A stretch of DNA of 64,000 nucleotides, taken from positions 372,001-436,000 of the forward strand of contig NZ_QZXA01000003.1 of NCBI RefSeq assembly GCF_003601985.1. The letters are read 5' to 3'. The DNA is from Mesorhizobium jarvisii. Lineage in GTDB: Bacteria > Pseudomonadota > Alphaproteobacteria > Rhizobiales > Rhizobiaceae. Position numbers and translations under genes: made by a program. Positions 36,140-47,743 of this stretch are shown here, piece by piece; position 1 is the stretch's first letter, and the number at the start of each line of letters is the position of its first letter. The notes beneath the pieces were generated by a model. That model did no database searches. It was not told where the DNA came from and saw only the letters and a list, made by a program, of their open reading frames with translations.

Positions 36140-37297
36140 ATGAAGACCGGCCTCACCACATCGGTGATCTTGCACACGGCGGTGCTGGCCTTCGGCCTGT
36201 TCACCCTGTCGGCGCCGGCCGCGCTCCCGTCCGCCGATGTCGAGTCGGTCGCGGTCGATATCGTGCCGATGGAGGCGATCGCGCAGACGCTGCAGGGCGA
36301 CAAGAAGGCCGTGATGCATGAAAAACCGGCGCCACTGCCGACGCAGCGCCCGGATATCGTGCCGGCGTCGCAGAAGGTCGGCGAAAACAGCGTCGATACC
36401 GACAAGCCGATAACGCCGGAAGCCAAGCCGAAGCCCGTCGACATGACCTCGGCCCCGCCGCCCGCGCCGACTCCCAAAGAGACGCCGAAGACCGAGGACG
36501 TGCCGAAGCCGCAGGAAAAGCCGAAGCCCATTCCGGCGACCGAAGTGGCGCCCGCGCCGACGCCCAAGGAAGAGGTCAAGCCCGAGCCGGTCAAGCAGAC
36601 CGAGCCGAAGCCGACGCCGGCCAAGCCGGCGCCGACCCCGCCGCCGCAGGACAAGACCGCAGCCATCGATCCGACACCCGAGGTCAAGCCGGATGCCGTC
36701 GCCGAGGCCATAGCCAAGGATCCGCCGACCGAAGAGACGCAATTGCCGAGCTCGGCGCCCGCGCCGGAAGCGCGGCCGAAGCCGCAGCCGGCACAGGCCG
36801 AAAGCGCCAAGGCGCCTGAACGCAAGGATGCCGACAAGCCGGTCAAGGAAGCGTCGTCGAAACCGAAATCCGACGACAAGCAGTTCAACGCGAACGAAAT
36901 ATCCGCGCTCCTCGACAAGCAGAAGCCCTCCGGCGGCGGGGCCAAGCGTTCTACGCAGCAAGCCTCGCTCGGCGGCGACAAGGACCAGGGCCAGAAACTG
37001 TCGAAGTCGGAGCAGGGCGCCCTGGAAAGCCAGTTGGGTGGGTGCTGGACGCTGCCGGTTGGCCTCGAGGGCTCGGAGAACTTCGTCGTCGTCGTGCGCT
37101 TCAACCTCGACAACTCCGGCAAGCTCGATGGCCGTCCCTCCGTCGAAAAGTCGAGCGGCAACCGGCAGTTCGATGAAAGCGCGGTGCGCGCGGTGCAGAA
37201 ATGCGACGTGGCCGGCTTGCAGGTTCCTGCTGGCAAGCAGGACATCTGGAACGACATCCGGGTCACTTTCGATCCAAGGGAAATGCTCGGCCTCTAG
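36140..37297 (+). CDS. tolA: Cell envelope protein TolA (TonB C-terminal type)
   Basis: A 385-residue protein with an N-terminal membrane anchor ([19 protein letters not shown]). A long Pro/Lys/Glu/Ala-rich periplasmic spacer (about 75-270) follows, and the C-terminal folded domain includes [17 protein letters not shown]. It spans the periplasm and links the TolQR motor to TolB and Pal. The spacer is extended and proline-rich rather than the helical alanine-rich form of E. coli. Confidence 0.92.
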   Translation: MKTGLTTSVILHTAVLAFGLFTLSAPAALPSADVESVAVDIVPMEAIAQTLQGDKKAVMHEKPAPLPTQRPDIVPASQKVGENSVDTDKPITPEAKPKPVDMTSAPPPAPTPKETPKTEDVPKPQEKPKPIPATEVAPAPTPKEEVKPEPVKQTEPKPTPAKPAPTPPPQDKTAAIDPTPEVKPDAVAEAIAKDPPTEETQLPSSAPAPEARPKPQPAQAESAKAPERKDADKPVKEASSKPKSDDKQFNANEISALLDKQKPSGGGAKRSTQQASLGGDKDQGQKLSKSEQGALESQLGGCWTLPVGLEGSENFVVVVRFNLDNSGKLDGRPSVEKSSGNRQFDESAVRAVQKCDVAGLQVPAGKQDIWNDIRVTFDPREMLGL

Positions 37298-37338
37298 GCC
37301 TGGCGCCCAACCAATCAAAAGAAGAGAAGCGAGAAGAT

Positions 37339-38649
37339 ATGAGATCCTTCCTCAAGCCGCTCCTGACGATTGCAGCCATGGCGCTGGGCATGACCGCCAT
37401 TGTCCCCATGCCGGCATGGGCGCTCGTCGAGCTCAACGTCAACAAGGGCAATGTCGAGCCGCTGCCGATCGCCATCACGGATTTCCAGGGCGGTGACGCG
37501 CTTGGCGCGCAGATTTCCCAGATCGTCACCGCCGATCTGAAGCGTTCCGGCCTGTTCGCGCCGATCGACAAGAGCGCCTTCATCGAGAAGATCTCGAACC
37601 CGGATGCCGCACCCCGCTTCGACGACTGGAAGGTGATCAACGCCCAGGCGCTGGTCACCGGCAGCGTCAGCAAGGAGGCCGATGGGCGCATCCGCGCGCA
37701 GTACCGGCTTTGGGACACTTTCGCCGGACAGCAGATGTCGGGTGAGCAGTTCTTCGCCAACGACGCCAACCAGCGGCGCGTCGCCCACATCATCGCCGAC
37801 GCCATCTACGAGCGGCTGACCGGCGAGAAGGGCTATTTCGACACGCGTGTAGTATTCATCGACGAATCCGGCGCCAAGAACGCGCGCAAGAAGCGTTTGG
37901 CCATCATGGACCAGGACGGCGCCAATGTCCGCTATCTCTCGGACGGCCGCTCGATCGTGCTGACGCCGCGTTTCTCGCCGAACCGGCAGGAAATCACCTA
38001 CATGTCCTATGAGAGCGGCCAGCCGCGCGTCTATCTCCTGCAGATCGAGACCGGGCAGCGCGAACTGGTCGGCAATTTCCCCGGCATGACCTTTGCGCCG
38101 CGCTTCTCGCCCGACGGCCAGAAGGTGATCATGAGCCTGCTGCGCGACGACGGCAATTCCAACATCTTCGCCATGGACCTGCGCAGCCGCTCGACGACGC
38201 GGCTGACCAATTCGACGGCAATCGACACATCGCCTTCCTATTCGCCCGACGGCAGCAAGGTGGTGTTCACCTCCGACCGCGGCGGCCGCGCGCAGATCTA
38301 TGTCATGGGCGCCGACGGCTCGGGCCAGACCCGCATATCCTTCGGCGACGGCGTCTATTCGACGCCGGTGTGGTCGCCGCGTGGCGATCTCATCGCCTTC
38401 ACCAAGCAGACCGGCGGCGAATTCCAGATCGGCGTCATGAAGACCGACGGTTCCGGCGAGCGCATCCTGTCGTCCGGTTTCCAGCAGGAAGGACCGACCT
38501 GGGCGCCAAACGGCCGCGTCTTGATGTTCTTCCGCGACTCCAATGGCGGCCCGAAACTGGTTTCGGTCGACCTCACCGGCCGCAACGAGCAGCCGATTCC
38601 GACGGCGAATTTCGCGTCGGATCCCGCCTGGTCGCCGCTGTTGGAATAG
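37339..38649 (+). CDS. tolB: Tol-Pal system periplasmic protein TolB
   Basis: A 436-residue periplasmic protein. A signal peptide ends at MPAWA (residue 28). The N-terminal domain interacts with TolA, and the C-terminal six-bladed propeller shows repeated FSPDGQKV / YSPDGSKV / WSPRGDLI motifs. Pal binds the propeller. It is followed by a strong terminator, so pal is probably also transcribed from its own promoter. Confidence 0.97.
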   Translation: MRSFLKPLLTIAAMALGMTAIVPMPAWALVELNVNKGNVEPLPIAITDFQGGDALGAQISQIVTADLKRSGLFAPIDKSAFIEKISNPDAAPRFDDWKVINAQALVTGSVSKEADGRIRAQYRLWDTFAGQQMSGEQFFANDANQRRVAHIIADAIYERLTGEKGYFDTRVVFIDESGAKNARKKRLAIMDQDGANVRYLSDGRSIVLTPRFSPNRQEITYMSYESGQPRVYLLQIETGQRELVGNFPGMTFAPRFSPDGQKVIMSLLRDDGNSNIFAMDLRSRSTTRLTNSTAIDTSPSYSPDGSKVVFTSDRGGRAQIYVMGADGSGQTRISFGDGVYSTPVWSPRGDLIAFTKQTGGEFQIGVMKTDGSGERILSSGFQQEGPTWAPNGRVLMFFRDSNGGPKLVSVDLTGRNEQPIPTANFASDPAWSPLLE

Positions 38650-38675
38650 CGTCGGCCGAATTGCCACACATGCTG

Positions 38676-38700
38676 AAAAGGGGCCGTTTCGGCCCCTTTT
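38676..38700 (+). terminator. Intrinsic terminator after tolB
   Basis: AAAAGGGGCC (38676-38685), loop GTTTC, GGCCCCTTTT (38691-38700). Confidence 0.8.
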
Positions 38701-38884
38701 CCATGCCTTCGTCGCGTTTTGGCCGCATTTCCGCCTAGGGTCCGCGCCAACTGTGACCCTGGCTTAAAAGGTTGCGGACGGGCAGCCTAAACCAAATTTT
38801 AACCGTGTTTCTTGAATGCCGGTTAACCCAAACGTGGTTACTGGGTGATCAACGAAATCACTCGAAATGCGAAGGAGAGGCGGC

Positions 38885-39391
38885 ATGGGCCGTATCGCAG
38901 CACTTACCAGAAACCCGGTCATGATCGCGCTGGTGGCGATGCTCGCCATCGCCGGTTGCGCTTCGAAGAAGACGCCCAACAGCGCCGCTGATCTTGGCCT
39001 CAACGGTGCCGGCGCCGCAACACCCGGCTCGGCGCAGGACTTCACCGTCAACATTGGCGACCGTATCTTCTTCGATACAGACTCGTCCTCGATCCGCGCG
39101 GATGCGCAGACGACGCTCGCCCGCCAGGCGCAGTGGCTGAACCAGTACAAGCAGTACGCCATCGTCGTCGAAGGTCACGCCGACGAACGCGGCACGCGCG
39201 AATACAATCTGGCGCTCGGCGCCCGCCGCGCCGCCGCCGCCCGCGACTTCCTCGTTTCCAAGGGTGTCGCTTCCAGCCGCCTGAAGACCATTTCCTACGG
39301 CAAGGAACGTCCGGTCGCGGTGTGCGACGACATCTCCTGCTGGTCGCAGAATCGCCGCGCCGTTACCACGCTCAGCGGCGCCGGTTCCTGA
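38885..39391 (+). CDS. pal: Peptidoglycan-associated lipoprotein Pal
   Basis: A 168-residue outer-membrane lipoprotein. The lipobox LAIAGC places the acylated cysteine at residue 25. The OmpA-like domain contains VVEGHADERGTREYNLALGARR, the peptidoglycan-binding signature. With TolB it keeps the outer membrane attached during division. AAGGAG lies upstream of the ATG at 38885. The gap after tolB contains a terminator and an A+T-rich stretch likely to hold the pal promoter. Confidence 0.97.
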   Translation: MGRIAALTRNPVMIALVAMLAIAGCASKKTPNSAADLGLNGAGAATPGSAQDFTVNIGDRIFFDTDSSSIRADAQTTLARQAQWLNQYKQYAIVVEGHADERGTREYNLALGARRAAAARDFLVSKGVASSRLKTISYGKERPVAVCDDISCWSQNRRAVTTLSGAGS

Positions 39392-39452
39392 GTTGGCCGC
39401 GCGTCCAGAGACGCGATCGCGCCGGCTGGCAAAAATGCAACACAACTTCGCG

Positions 39453-39478
39453 AAAGGCGGCCTTCGGGCCGCCTTTTT
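39453..39478 (+). terminator. Intrinsic terminator after pal
   Basis: AAAGGCGGCC (39453-39462), loop TTCG, GGCCGCCTTT (39467-39476) and further T residues. Confidence 0.85.
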
Positions 39479-39603
39479 CATATCCGGGTGACCGAAACAA
39501 AATTTGGCCGAAGTCTCGCGTCCTGCTATGAGCCGAGGGCGCCTGGCTGGTCCCATCCTGATTGGAAGGCGCGAACAGACTAACGACACACCGCGAGAGG
39601 CAC

Positions 39604-40716
39604 ATGCATTTGAGATCGGTTCTGAGCGGCACGCTTGCGGCGCTGCTCCTATCAGGCTTCACCGCCCTGGCAAACGGTCCGGGGGCAAGCGGCCCAGGGC
39701 AGTCAACCGACAGCGGCTTTTCCTTCCATCTGCCGAGCCTCGAGTTGCCGAGCCTCTTCAGCGACAAGAAGAAACCCGACCAGGTCCAGCTCGCGCAGCA
39801 GTCGAACGGCGCCGGCGCCACCGGGCTCGAGGACCAGCTGCGCCAGATGAACGGCAAGATCGAAGAGCTCAATTTCCAGATCCTGCAGATGCAGGAACAG
39901 ATGCGCAAGCAGCAGGAAGACAACGAATTCCGCTTCCAGCAGCTTGAAGGCGGCGCACAAGGCGGACAGCCTCCGGCGCAGAAGAAATCCGATGCCACCA
40001 CCGACACCAACACCGACGTCGCGGCGGCCCCGGCAACCCAGGCTCCGGCCGATGCCGGCGCCGCGCCCGGCGGCAATCAGTCCGCGGGCGGCAAGACGGT
40101 CGAAGACGTCATCGTCGAATCGCCCGATGGCGACCCCGGCAAGGTGATTCCCGGCACGGGAGCCCCGGAAAAGACCTTCGGTTCCATTACCGTCGACAAG
40201 AACGGCAATGTGATCGATGCCGGCGGCAACACCCAGTCGACCGCGCCGACACAAGACGCTGCTCCGGCCACCAAGGCCCCGGCCAAGGCCGGCAAGTCCA
40301 ACGCAACGATCGTCGCGGCGCTGCCTTCCACCAACGACCCGGAGGAGCTTTACCGCAATTCCTATCAGTTCATCCTGTCGGGCGACTACGGCACCGCCGA
40401 GCAGGGTTTTCGCGATCATATCTCGCGCTTCCCGCGCGATGCGAAGGCGGCGGACGCGCATTACTGGCTGGGTGAATCGCTGCTTGGCCAGCAGAAATAC
40501 CGCGACGCGGCCGAGGTCTTCCTCGCCGCCAGCAAGGACTACCCCAAGGCCAAGAAGGCGCCCGACATGCTGTTGAAGCTTGGCGTGTCACTGGTCGGCC
40601 TCAAGCAGCACGACGTCGCCTGCGCCACCTTCAGCGAAGTCGGCAAGCGCTACCCCGATATCTCCAATGCACTCAAGGAACGCGTCAAGCAGGAGAAGGC
40701 CCTGGCTGCGTGCTGA
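39604..40716 (+). CDS. cpoB: Tol-Pal system protein CpoB/YbgF
   Basis: A 370-residue periplasmic protein. A signal peptide (MHLRSVLSGTLAALLLSGFTALA) is followed by a coiled-coil segment near residues 75-115 (DQLRQMNGKIEELNFQILQM), an Ala/Pro-rich linker, and three TPR-like repeats from about residue 245 (DPEELYRNSYQFILSGDY onward). CpoB connects the Tol machine with peptidoglycan synthesis in E. coli. It stands between two terminators and may be transcribed on its own. Confidence 0.92.
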   Translation: MHLRSVLSGTLAALLLSGFTALANGPGASGPGQSTDSGFSFHLPSLELPSLFSDKKKPDQVQLAQQSNGAGATGLEDQLRQMNGKIEELNFQILQMQEQMRKQQEDNEFRFQQLEGGAQGGQPPAQKKSDATTDTNTDVAAAPATQAPADAGAAPGGNQSAGGKTVEDVIVESPDGDPGKVIPGTGAPEKTFGSITVDKNGNVIDAGGNTQSTAPTQDAAPATKAPAKAGKSNATIVAALPSTNDPEELYRNSYQFILSGDYGTAEQGFRDHISRFPRDAKAADAHYWLGESLLGQQKYRDAAEVFLAASKDYPKAKKAPDMLLKLGVSLVGLKQHDVACATFSEVGKRYPDISNALKERVKQEKALAAC

Positions 40717-40735
40717 TTTTTCCCAGGCATGTCCT

Positions 40736-40759
40736 GGTCCCGGGACCGGGACCGTTTTT
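40736..40759 (+). terminator. Intrinsic terminator between cpoB and tilS
   Basis: GGTCCCG (40736-40742), loop GGAC, CGGGACC (40747-40753), then GTTTTT. It ends only 16 bases before the tilS ATG. Confidence 0.7.
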
Positions 40760-40774
40760 GGACGACATGCGTTG

Positions 40775-42142
40775 ATGCTCGATACCGAGCCTGATCTTTC
40801 GACCAGACTTTTTTCGCCTATCGATTTTACCCGCGGCGCCATTGCGGCCGTGTCCGGCGGCAGCGACTCGACCGCCCTGCTTCTCCTTCTCAAACAGTAT
40901 CTCGACCGAACCGCATCGCCCGCGAAACTGCTGGCCGTGACCATCGACCATGGCTTGCGTCAGGGTTCGGCAGCCGAGGCGCAAGCCGTGGCGAAGTTGT
41001 GCGCCGAGCGCGGCATTGCCCACCGCACCCTGACGTGGTCCGGGCGCAAGCCATCGACCGGTCTGCCGGCGGCGGCGCGGGAAGCGCGCTACCATCTGCT
41101 GGCCGAGGCGGCGCGCGCGGAAGGCATCGGCCTGATCGTCACCGGTCATACCGCCGACGACCAGGCCGAGACGGTGCTGATGCGGCATGCACGGGACCGG
41201 GAGCTCGCCGACATGGCAGGTCGTGGGCTTGCCGGCATGGCGCCGGCCACCCTCTATGATTGGCGCGAGTGGATCGTTCGGCCGCTTCTGGGGATGCGGC
41301 GCTCGGCGCTTCGCGATTTCTTGCGGCATGAACATGTCGGCTGGGCCGATGACCCGACCAATATCGACGAGGCCTTCGAGCGACCGCGCGTGCGCGCAGC
41401 ACTTGCCGGCGAAAGTGTCGGCTATATGGAAAATGCGCTGCTGCTCGCCGGCCAGGCCGCCGTCGAGCGCAGGCAGCTTGGCGTCAGCGCGGCCGGTCTG
41501 ATCCATCGCTTCGCCAGCCAGCCGAGCACGGGCCTCATCTGGCTCGATCCCGCTCTGCTGACCGCGGAAGACGACCGGGCGGCCGTCTATGCGTTGCGCA
41601 TCCTGATGGCCACAGCCGGAGGCGTGGCCTTCCTGCCGGACCAGGCGCGCAGCGAGGCGCTGTTGGGCCGGCTGAAGACCGGATTTCTTTGCGCCACATT
41701 GTCGCGGACGGTGGTCGATTTCCGGCGTGCCGGCCTCTTCCTGCGCCGCGAGGCGCGGGGTTTGCCGCCCGCCGCAATCGCTGTCGACAACACCGTCTGG
41801 GACGGCCGCCGCCACATCACATTGAACGACAGGCCCGGCGCATTGTTGATCGCACCGTTGGGTGCGACAGCAGCGAGGCGGCTGGCAATCGATGAGGGAG
41901 AAACCCCGGCAAGCCTGATGCGCGCCGCAATGGCCGCGGAACCGACATCGCGGCAAGCCCTTGAAAACCCTGGTTTGCCGCCGCGTCAGCCGAGGCCACC
42001 AGCGTTCGCTGCGCGACCGGTCGTGTCGCCTTTTTCCCGCTTTCTGCCGTCCTTCGATCTGGCGCCGGCGCGGGCTGTCGCCGAGCTGATCGGCGCGTCA
42101 CCGCTTCCCGCTTCGCCATTGGGCGGCCACGGTGCCAATTGA
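40775..42142 (+). CDS. tilS: tRNA(Ile)-lysidine synthetase
   Basis: A 455-residue enzyme that attaches lysine to C34 of tRNA-Ile(CAU), changing both its codon and amino-acid identity; it is essential. The PP-loop ATP motif is AAVSGGSDSTALLLLLK near residues 22-38, followed by VTIDHGLR and TGHTADDQAETVLMR. The C-terminal region is less conserved, as usual for the family. An intrinsic terminator lies just upstream, so expression depends on read-through or a promoter within cpoB. Confidence 0.93.
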   Translation: MLDTEPDLSTRLFSPIDFTRGAIAAVSGGSDSTALLLLLKQYLDRTASPAKLLAVTIDHGLRQGSAAEAQAVAKLCAERGIAHRTLTWSGRKPSTGLPAAAREARYHLLAEAARAEGIGLIVTGHTADDQAETVLMRHARDRELADMAGRGLAGMAPATLYDWREWIVRPLLGMRRSALRDFLRHEHVGWADDPTNIDEAFERPRVRAALAGESVGYMENALLLAGQAAVERRQLGVSAAGLIHRFASQPSTGLIWLDPALLTAEDDRAAVYALRILMATAGGVAFLPDQARSEALLGRLKTGFLCATLSRTVVDFRRAGLFLRREARGLPPAAIAVDNTVWDGRRHITLNDRPGALLIAPLGATAARRLAIDEGETPASLMRAAMAAEPTSRQALENPGLPPRQPRPPAFAARPVVSPFSRFLPSFDLAPARAVAELIGASPLPASPLGGHGAN

Positions 42143-42178
42143 TGGTGGTCGAAAGCTTAACCCAGACATGCTGTTCTG

Positions 42179-42207
42179 CTTGGCAAGGGGAGACGCTCTC
42201 CCTATGT
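42179..42207 (+). promoter_or_regulatory. Sigma-32 (RpoH)-type promoter of ftsH
   Basis: CTTGGCA (42179-42185), 14-base spacer, CCCTATGT (42200-42207), close to the heat-shock consensus CTTGAAA-N11-16-CCCCATNT. It gives a leader of about 50 bases before the ftsH start. FtsH is a heat-shock protease in many bacteria. Confidence 0.6.
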
Positions 42208-42264
42208 TAGGCTCAAGTTTCCTCTCATGATGCTGTCCGTGCGCGGACGCCAACGGGACAATTG

Positions 42265-44193
<1,929 letters not shown>

Positions 44194-44209
44194 GCCAGGG
44201 CGGACAGCA

Positions 44210-44235
44210 GATCCTCGGGAACAAGCCCGAGGATC
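44210..44235 (+). terminator. Perfect hairpin after ftsH
   Basis: GATCCTCGGG (44210-44219), loop AACAAG, CCCGAGGATC (44226-44235). It has no T-tract, so it may protect the 3' end or aid termination rather than act as a classic intrinsic terminator. Confidence 0.5.
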
Positions 44236-44280
44236 ACGGCTCAACGTCTGCGTGACCGCTTCATCCGCCGTATTCGATTT

Positions 44281-44739
44281 TTATGATTCAGCTTTTAGCC
44301 GCGCATTGCACAGGCTGTAATAACCGCCGCCCTTCTGGATCCAGCGAAGGCCGTTCAACGTACCCGCCTCCTTGTTGCCGTGGTAACCCTGCAGGCAGGT
44401 CTTCATCCGCGCCTTCGCGGGCTTTTCGGTCTTGAACTCGGCGGCGAGGGTGGTTGGGAATGTCACGCCTGCCGGCGCTACAGTGGGGGCGACCGCCGCG
44501 TCGGTTTCCTTTTTCGGCTGCGGCGCGGTTTTGACGGTATCCCCGCTGACACTCTCCGCAGCGGGCATCGCGCATTTCTCCTTGCGGAAAGCGGCCCAGT
44601 CCATGCCGTTCAGAGTGCCGCCTTCTTTGGCTGCTCGATAGGTCTCGCCGCATTCCTTCATCGTCAGTGCGCTTGCAGGGGCGACGCTCCAAGCAACCGA
44701 TGCCGTCACAGCCAATACCGCCAATTTCAAATTGGGCAT
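44281..44739 (-). CDS. Exported two-module Cys-pair protein (short paralogue)
   Basis: A 152-residue protein with a signal peptide cut near residue 24 (VAPASA/LTMKEC). The mature part has two copies of a roughly 27-30-residue module. Module 1 (Cys30-Cys56) has the pattern C-x3-Y-x3-K-x4-L-x-G-x2-W-x7-C. The C-terminal module (Cys115-Cys144) keeps Y, K, L, G and W at the same spacing but has 28 residues between its cysteines and ends GGGYYSLCN. A linker with GVTFP joins them. Each module probably holds one disulfide in the periplasm. I do not recognise the family. GGAGG precedes the ATG. A longer paralogue lies 295 bases upstream on the same strand. Confidence 0.75.
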   Translation of the reverse strand: MPNLKLAVLAVTASVAWSVAPASALTMKECGETYRAAKEGGTLNGMDWAAFRKEKCAMPAAESVSGDTVKTAPQPKKETDAAVAPTVAPAGVTFPTTLAAEFKTEKPAKARMKTCLQGYHGNKEAGTLNGLRWIQKGGGYYSLCNARLKAES

Positions 44740-44918
44740 AAGATCCTCCCGGTTGATAACAAAGTTAGACATCCTTTTGTATACTGTTTGTTCCCTATAT
44801 GTTCAATTGGAATCTTTGGGCGCTAGCGATAAGCCCGACGGTGGGCAGTGTGGGCGAATTGATGCCGACAGCTCCCGCGATAGTGCGAGCAAGCCCGCGG
44901 GCGTCGTCGCGAGCAACA

Positions 44919-44952
44919 AAAGGCCCGCGAAGCAGATGCATCGCGGGCCTTT
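44919..44952 (-). terminator. Intrinsic terminator of the long Cys-module gene
   Basis: Twelve-pair stem AAAGGCCCGCGA (44919-44930) with TCGCGGGCCTTT (44941-44952); read leftward it is followed by TTTTGTTG. It separates the two paralogous genes into different transcripts. Confidence 0.75.
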
Positions 44953-45033
44953 GCCTGTCCTTGCCAGACTTTCCGTCTAACTCAATTCGATCTCAACCGG
45001 CTCATGCCTCATCGATCCGGGGGAATGCGTAGC

Positions 45034-45870
45034 TTAGCCCTTCAGCTTGGCATTGCACAGGCTGTAGAAGCCGCCGCCCTTCTGGATCCACTTCAGGCCG
45101 CCAAGCGCATTGGCGTCCTTGAGGACATAGTACTGGTCGAGGCAGGTGTGCATGCGGCCCTTTCCGGGGGTCTCGCTGGCATATTTCGGCGAGATCGCGG
45201 ACGGGAAGGTGACGCCCTTGGGCGCAGCCGTCGTCGGCTTCGCCGGCTCCTTGGTGTAATTTGCTTCGCTCGGAGCTGGCACGCTGTCGTCTTCGGAGGC
45301 GGCGGCGCCGCATTCGGCCTTGCGGAAGTCGTTCCACTTCTGGCCCTTCAGCGTGTTCGCCGTCTTCGCCGCCTGGTACTTGGTGCTGCACTCGGCCATG
45401 GTCAGGCCCTTGCCTTCGGCGGGAGCCGCGGCTGCCTTGGTGGTTGCCGGCTTGGTGGTGTCAGCGGCGGCGGATGCGCCGGCGGCGCATTCGGTCTTGC
45501 GGAAGTCGTTCCACTTCATGCCGTTCAGCGTGCCGGCGGCCTTCGCCGCCTGGTACTTGGCGCTGCATTCCTTGGCCGTCAGGCCTTTCGCGGCGCCCGC
45601 GTCGGCGGCCGCTGCCTTGGCCGCCTTGGCCGGCTTGGTTTCGGCTGCCTTCTTCGTGTCGGCCGGCTTGGTGTCCGTGGTGGCGGCGGCATCGGTGCCG
45701 CATTGCGCCTTGCGGAACTGGTTCCAGGTCTGTCCGGCCAGTGTCCCCGCATCCTTGGCGGCGTTATACTTCGTGCTGCACTCGGCCATCGTCAGTGCGT
45801 TGGCTGGCGCGGCCAGGAACAACGTCACTACGGCGAGGCCGGTCAAAGTGGCAAGTCGGTGGATGAGCAT
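45034..45870 (-). CDS. Exported four-module Cys-pair protein (long paralogue)
   Basis: A 278-residue protein with a signal peptide cut near residue 25 (AAPANA/LTMAEC). It has three tandem modules at Cys31-Cys57, Cys102-Cys128 and Cys161-Cys187, each with exactly 25 residues between its cysteines. Their shared core is Y-x3-K-x4-L-x-G-x2-W, followed by an aromatic, FRK and the second Cys. A fourth variant module at Cys243-Cys272 has 28 residues between cysteines and ends GGGFYSLCNAKL. The modules are joined by Ala/Lys/Thr/Pro-rich linkers, and GVTFP precedes the last one, as in the short paralogue. It is exported; the likely role is a periplasmic or surface binding protein (inference). No known family was recognised. 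Confidence 0.75.
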   Translation of the reverse strand: MLIHRLATLTGLAVVTLFLAAPANALTMAECSTKYNAAKDAGTLAGQTWNQFRKAQCGTDAAATTDTKPADTKKAAETKPAKAAKAAAADAGAAKGLTAKECSAKYQAAKAAGTLNGMKWNDFRKTECAAGASAAADTTKPATTKAAAAPAEGKGLTMAECSTKYQAAKTANTLKGQKWNDFRKAECGAAASEDDSVPAPSEANYTKEPAKPTTAAPKGVTFPSAISPKYASETPGKGRMHTCLDQYYVLKDANALGGLKWIQKGGGFYSLCNAKLKG

Positions 45871-46239
45871 AGCGTTTCTCCGTTGCAGCAGCCCATTATA
45901 CGTCCCAGCGAATCAATAACGCTCAACGGTCGGTTGCGCCAGATGCTAAGTGGCGTATATATCGCCCAAAGCTTGCTCCTCCCGATAAGGTGATGAAATC
46001 ATTGCCCCTTGCCGGGTCAAGAACAAGATTTTCCGCGTGCAGCTGCGGCGTATAGCTCGCAGAACTGGTATATTGCAGCGCCGCGGTGCCTTCATGTTGG
46101 GCTGCTGCCTTGTTGTGTGCAGCGCACAACAATGATTTTCTAAGGATTGGTAACATATAATCACACAATGTGATCATGGCGCGCCGGTCAATTATGGCAT
46201 TAAAATGCCCGGCAAAGAACCTTCAGGAATTGAACTCGC
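45871..46239. other. Intergenic region before glmM with inverted repeats
   Basis: No convincing gene in 369 bases; base composition is more A+T-rich than the surroundings. Two inverted repeats stand out: TTGTTGTG-N7-CACAACAA (near 46112-46134) and ATCACA-CAA-TGTGAT (near 46159-46173). The latter lies about 70 bases upstream of glmM and looks like a regulator-binding site. A short leftward frame (45923-46177) has no ribosome-binding site or family features. Confidence 0.4.
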
Positions 46240-47592
46240 ATGGCAGGGAATTACTTCGGCACCGACGGCATTCGCGGGCGCGCGAACAAGTTTCCGATGA
46301 CCGCGGAAATCGCCATGCGGGTCGGCATGGCCGCCGGCCTTTCGTTCCAGCGCGGCAGCCACCGCCATCGCGTCGTTCTGGGCAAGGACACCAGGCTTTC
46401 CGGCTACATGATCGAGAATGCGATGGTGGCGGGTCTCTGCGCCGCCGGCATGGACGTGTTCCTGCTCGGCCCGATCCCGACCCCGGCCGTCGCCATGCTG
46501 GTGCGTTCACTGCGCGCCGATATCGGCGTCATGATCTCGGCTTCGCACAATCCCTATTACGACAACGGCATCAAGCTGTTCGGGCCGGATGGCTACAAGC
46601 TTTCGGACGAGATCGAAGAGCGCATCGAGAGCATGCTCGACAAGGATATCGAACTGACACTCGCCGATTCCGACGGGCTTGGCCGCGCCAAGCGTGTCGA
46701 CGGCGTGCATGACCGCTACATCGAGTTCGCCAAGCGTACATTGCCGCGCTCGATGTCGCTTTCGGGCCTCAGGATCGTCGTCGATTGCGCCAATGGCGCG
46801 GCCTACAAGGTGGCGCCCGAGGCGCTGTGGGAGCTCGGCGCCGAGGTCGTGGCCATCAATGTCGAACCCAACGGCTTCAATATCAACAAGGAATGCGGCT
46901 CGACGCATCCGGCCGGCCTGCAGAAGAAAGTGCATGAAGTGCGCGCCGATATCGGCATCGCGCTCGATGGCGATGCAGACCGGGTCGTCATCGTCGACGA
47001 GAATGGCGCGATCGTTGACGGTGACCAGATCATGGCGATGATCGCCGAGTCCTGGCACCAGAGCGGACGGCTTGCCGGCGGCGGCGTGGTTTCGACGGTC
47101 ATGTCCAATCTCGGCCTCGAACGCTTCCTCGGCGACATGAAACTGCAATTGCACCGCACCAAGGTCGGTGACCGCTATGTCGTGGAGCATATGCGCGCGC
47201 ATGGGCTCAATGTCGGCGGCGAACAGTCCGGCCACATCGTGCTGTCGGATTTCTCGACCACCGGCGACGGCCTGGTGTCGGCGCTGCAGGTGCTGGCCTG
47301 CATCAAGCGCCAGGGACGCCCGGTCAGCGAACTGTCGAAGAAGTTCGAGCCGGTGCCGCAACTCTTGAAGAATGTCCGTATCGCCGGCGGCAAGCCGCTC
47401 GAGGAAGCTCCCGTCAAGGCGGCGATCGAGGATGCGCGCAATCGTCTCGGCAAGACCGGGCGTCTGGTCATCCGTCCGTCCGGCACCGAGCCGCTGATCC
47501 GTGTCATGGCCGAGGGCGACGATCCGCAACTGGTGGAGGCCGTCGTCAACGACATTGTCGAGGTAATTTCGGAGACCCGCAGCGCCGCCTGA
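46240..47592 (+). CDS. glmM: Phosphoglucosamine mutase
   Basis: A 450-residue enzyme that converts glucosamine-6-phosphate to glucosamine-1-phosphate for peptidoglycan and LPS precursors. The active-site phosphoserine is Ser102 in [18 protein letters not shown], the metal loop is ALDGDADRV, and the sugar and phosphate loops include GGEQSGH and [16 protein letters not shown]. The position near ftsH is conserved in proteobacteria, though folP is absent between them. GGAATTGA lies upstream of the ATG, and a strong terminator follows. Confidence 0.97.
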   Translation: MAGNYFGTDGIRGRANKFPMTAEIAMRVGMAAGLSFQRGSHRHRVVLGKDTRLSGYMIENAMVAGLCAAGMDVFLLGPIPTPAVAMLVRSLRADIGVMISASHNPYYDNGIKLFGPDGYKLSDEIEERIESMLDKDIELTLADSDGLGRAKRVDGVHDRYIEFAKRTLPRSMSLSGLRIVVDCANGAAYKVAPEALWELGAEVVAINVEPNGFNINKECGSTHPAGLQKKVHEVRADIGIALDGDADRVVIVDENGAIVDGDQIMAMIAESWHQSGRLAGGGVVSTVMSNLGLERFLGDMKLQLHRTKVGDRYVVEHMRAHGLNVGGEQSGHIVLSDFSTTGDGLVSALQVLACIKRQGRPVSELSKKFEPVPQLLKNVRIAGGKPLEEAPVKAAIEDARNRLGKTGRLVIRPSGTEPLIRVMAEGDDPQLVEAVVNDIVEVISETRSAA

Positions 47593-47636
47593 CCTCCCCC
47601 GGTGCCCTCAGGCGTTACGTCGCTGCCGTCGCATCC

Positions 47637-47662
47637 AGCCCGCCCCTGAGGCGGGCTTTTTG
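47637..47662 (+). terminator. Intrinsic terminator after glmM
   Basis: AGCCCGCC (47637-47644), loop CCTGA, GGCGGGCT (47650-47657), followed by T residues. Confidence 0.85.
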
Positions 47663-47743
47663 TTGGCCGGAACCGGTCTTCTTGTTTGTCGAAATCATTC
47701 CCCAATTCCTCGAATTTTAGAGATTCGTGGTTAATCGACAGGG

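Noticed and set aside
45923..46177. 84-codon minus-strand frame before glmM
   Set aside because: No ribosome-binding site, no family features, and the segment is taken up by inverted repeats.
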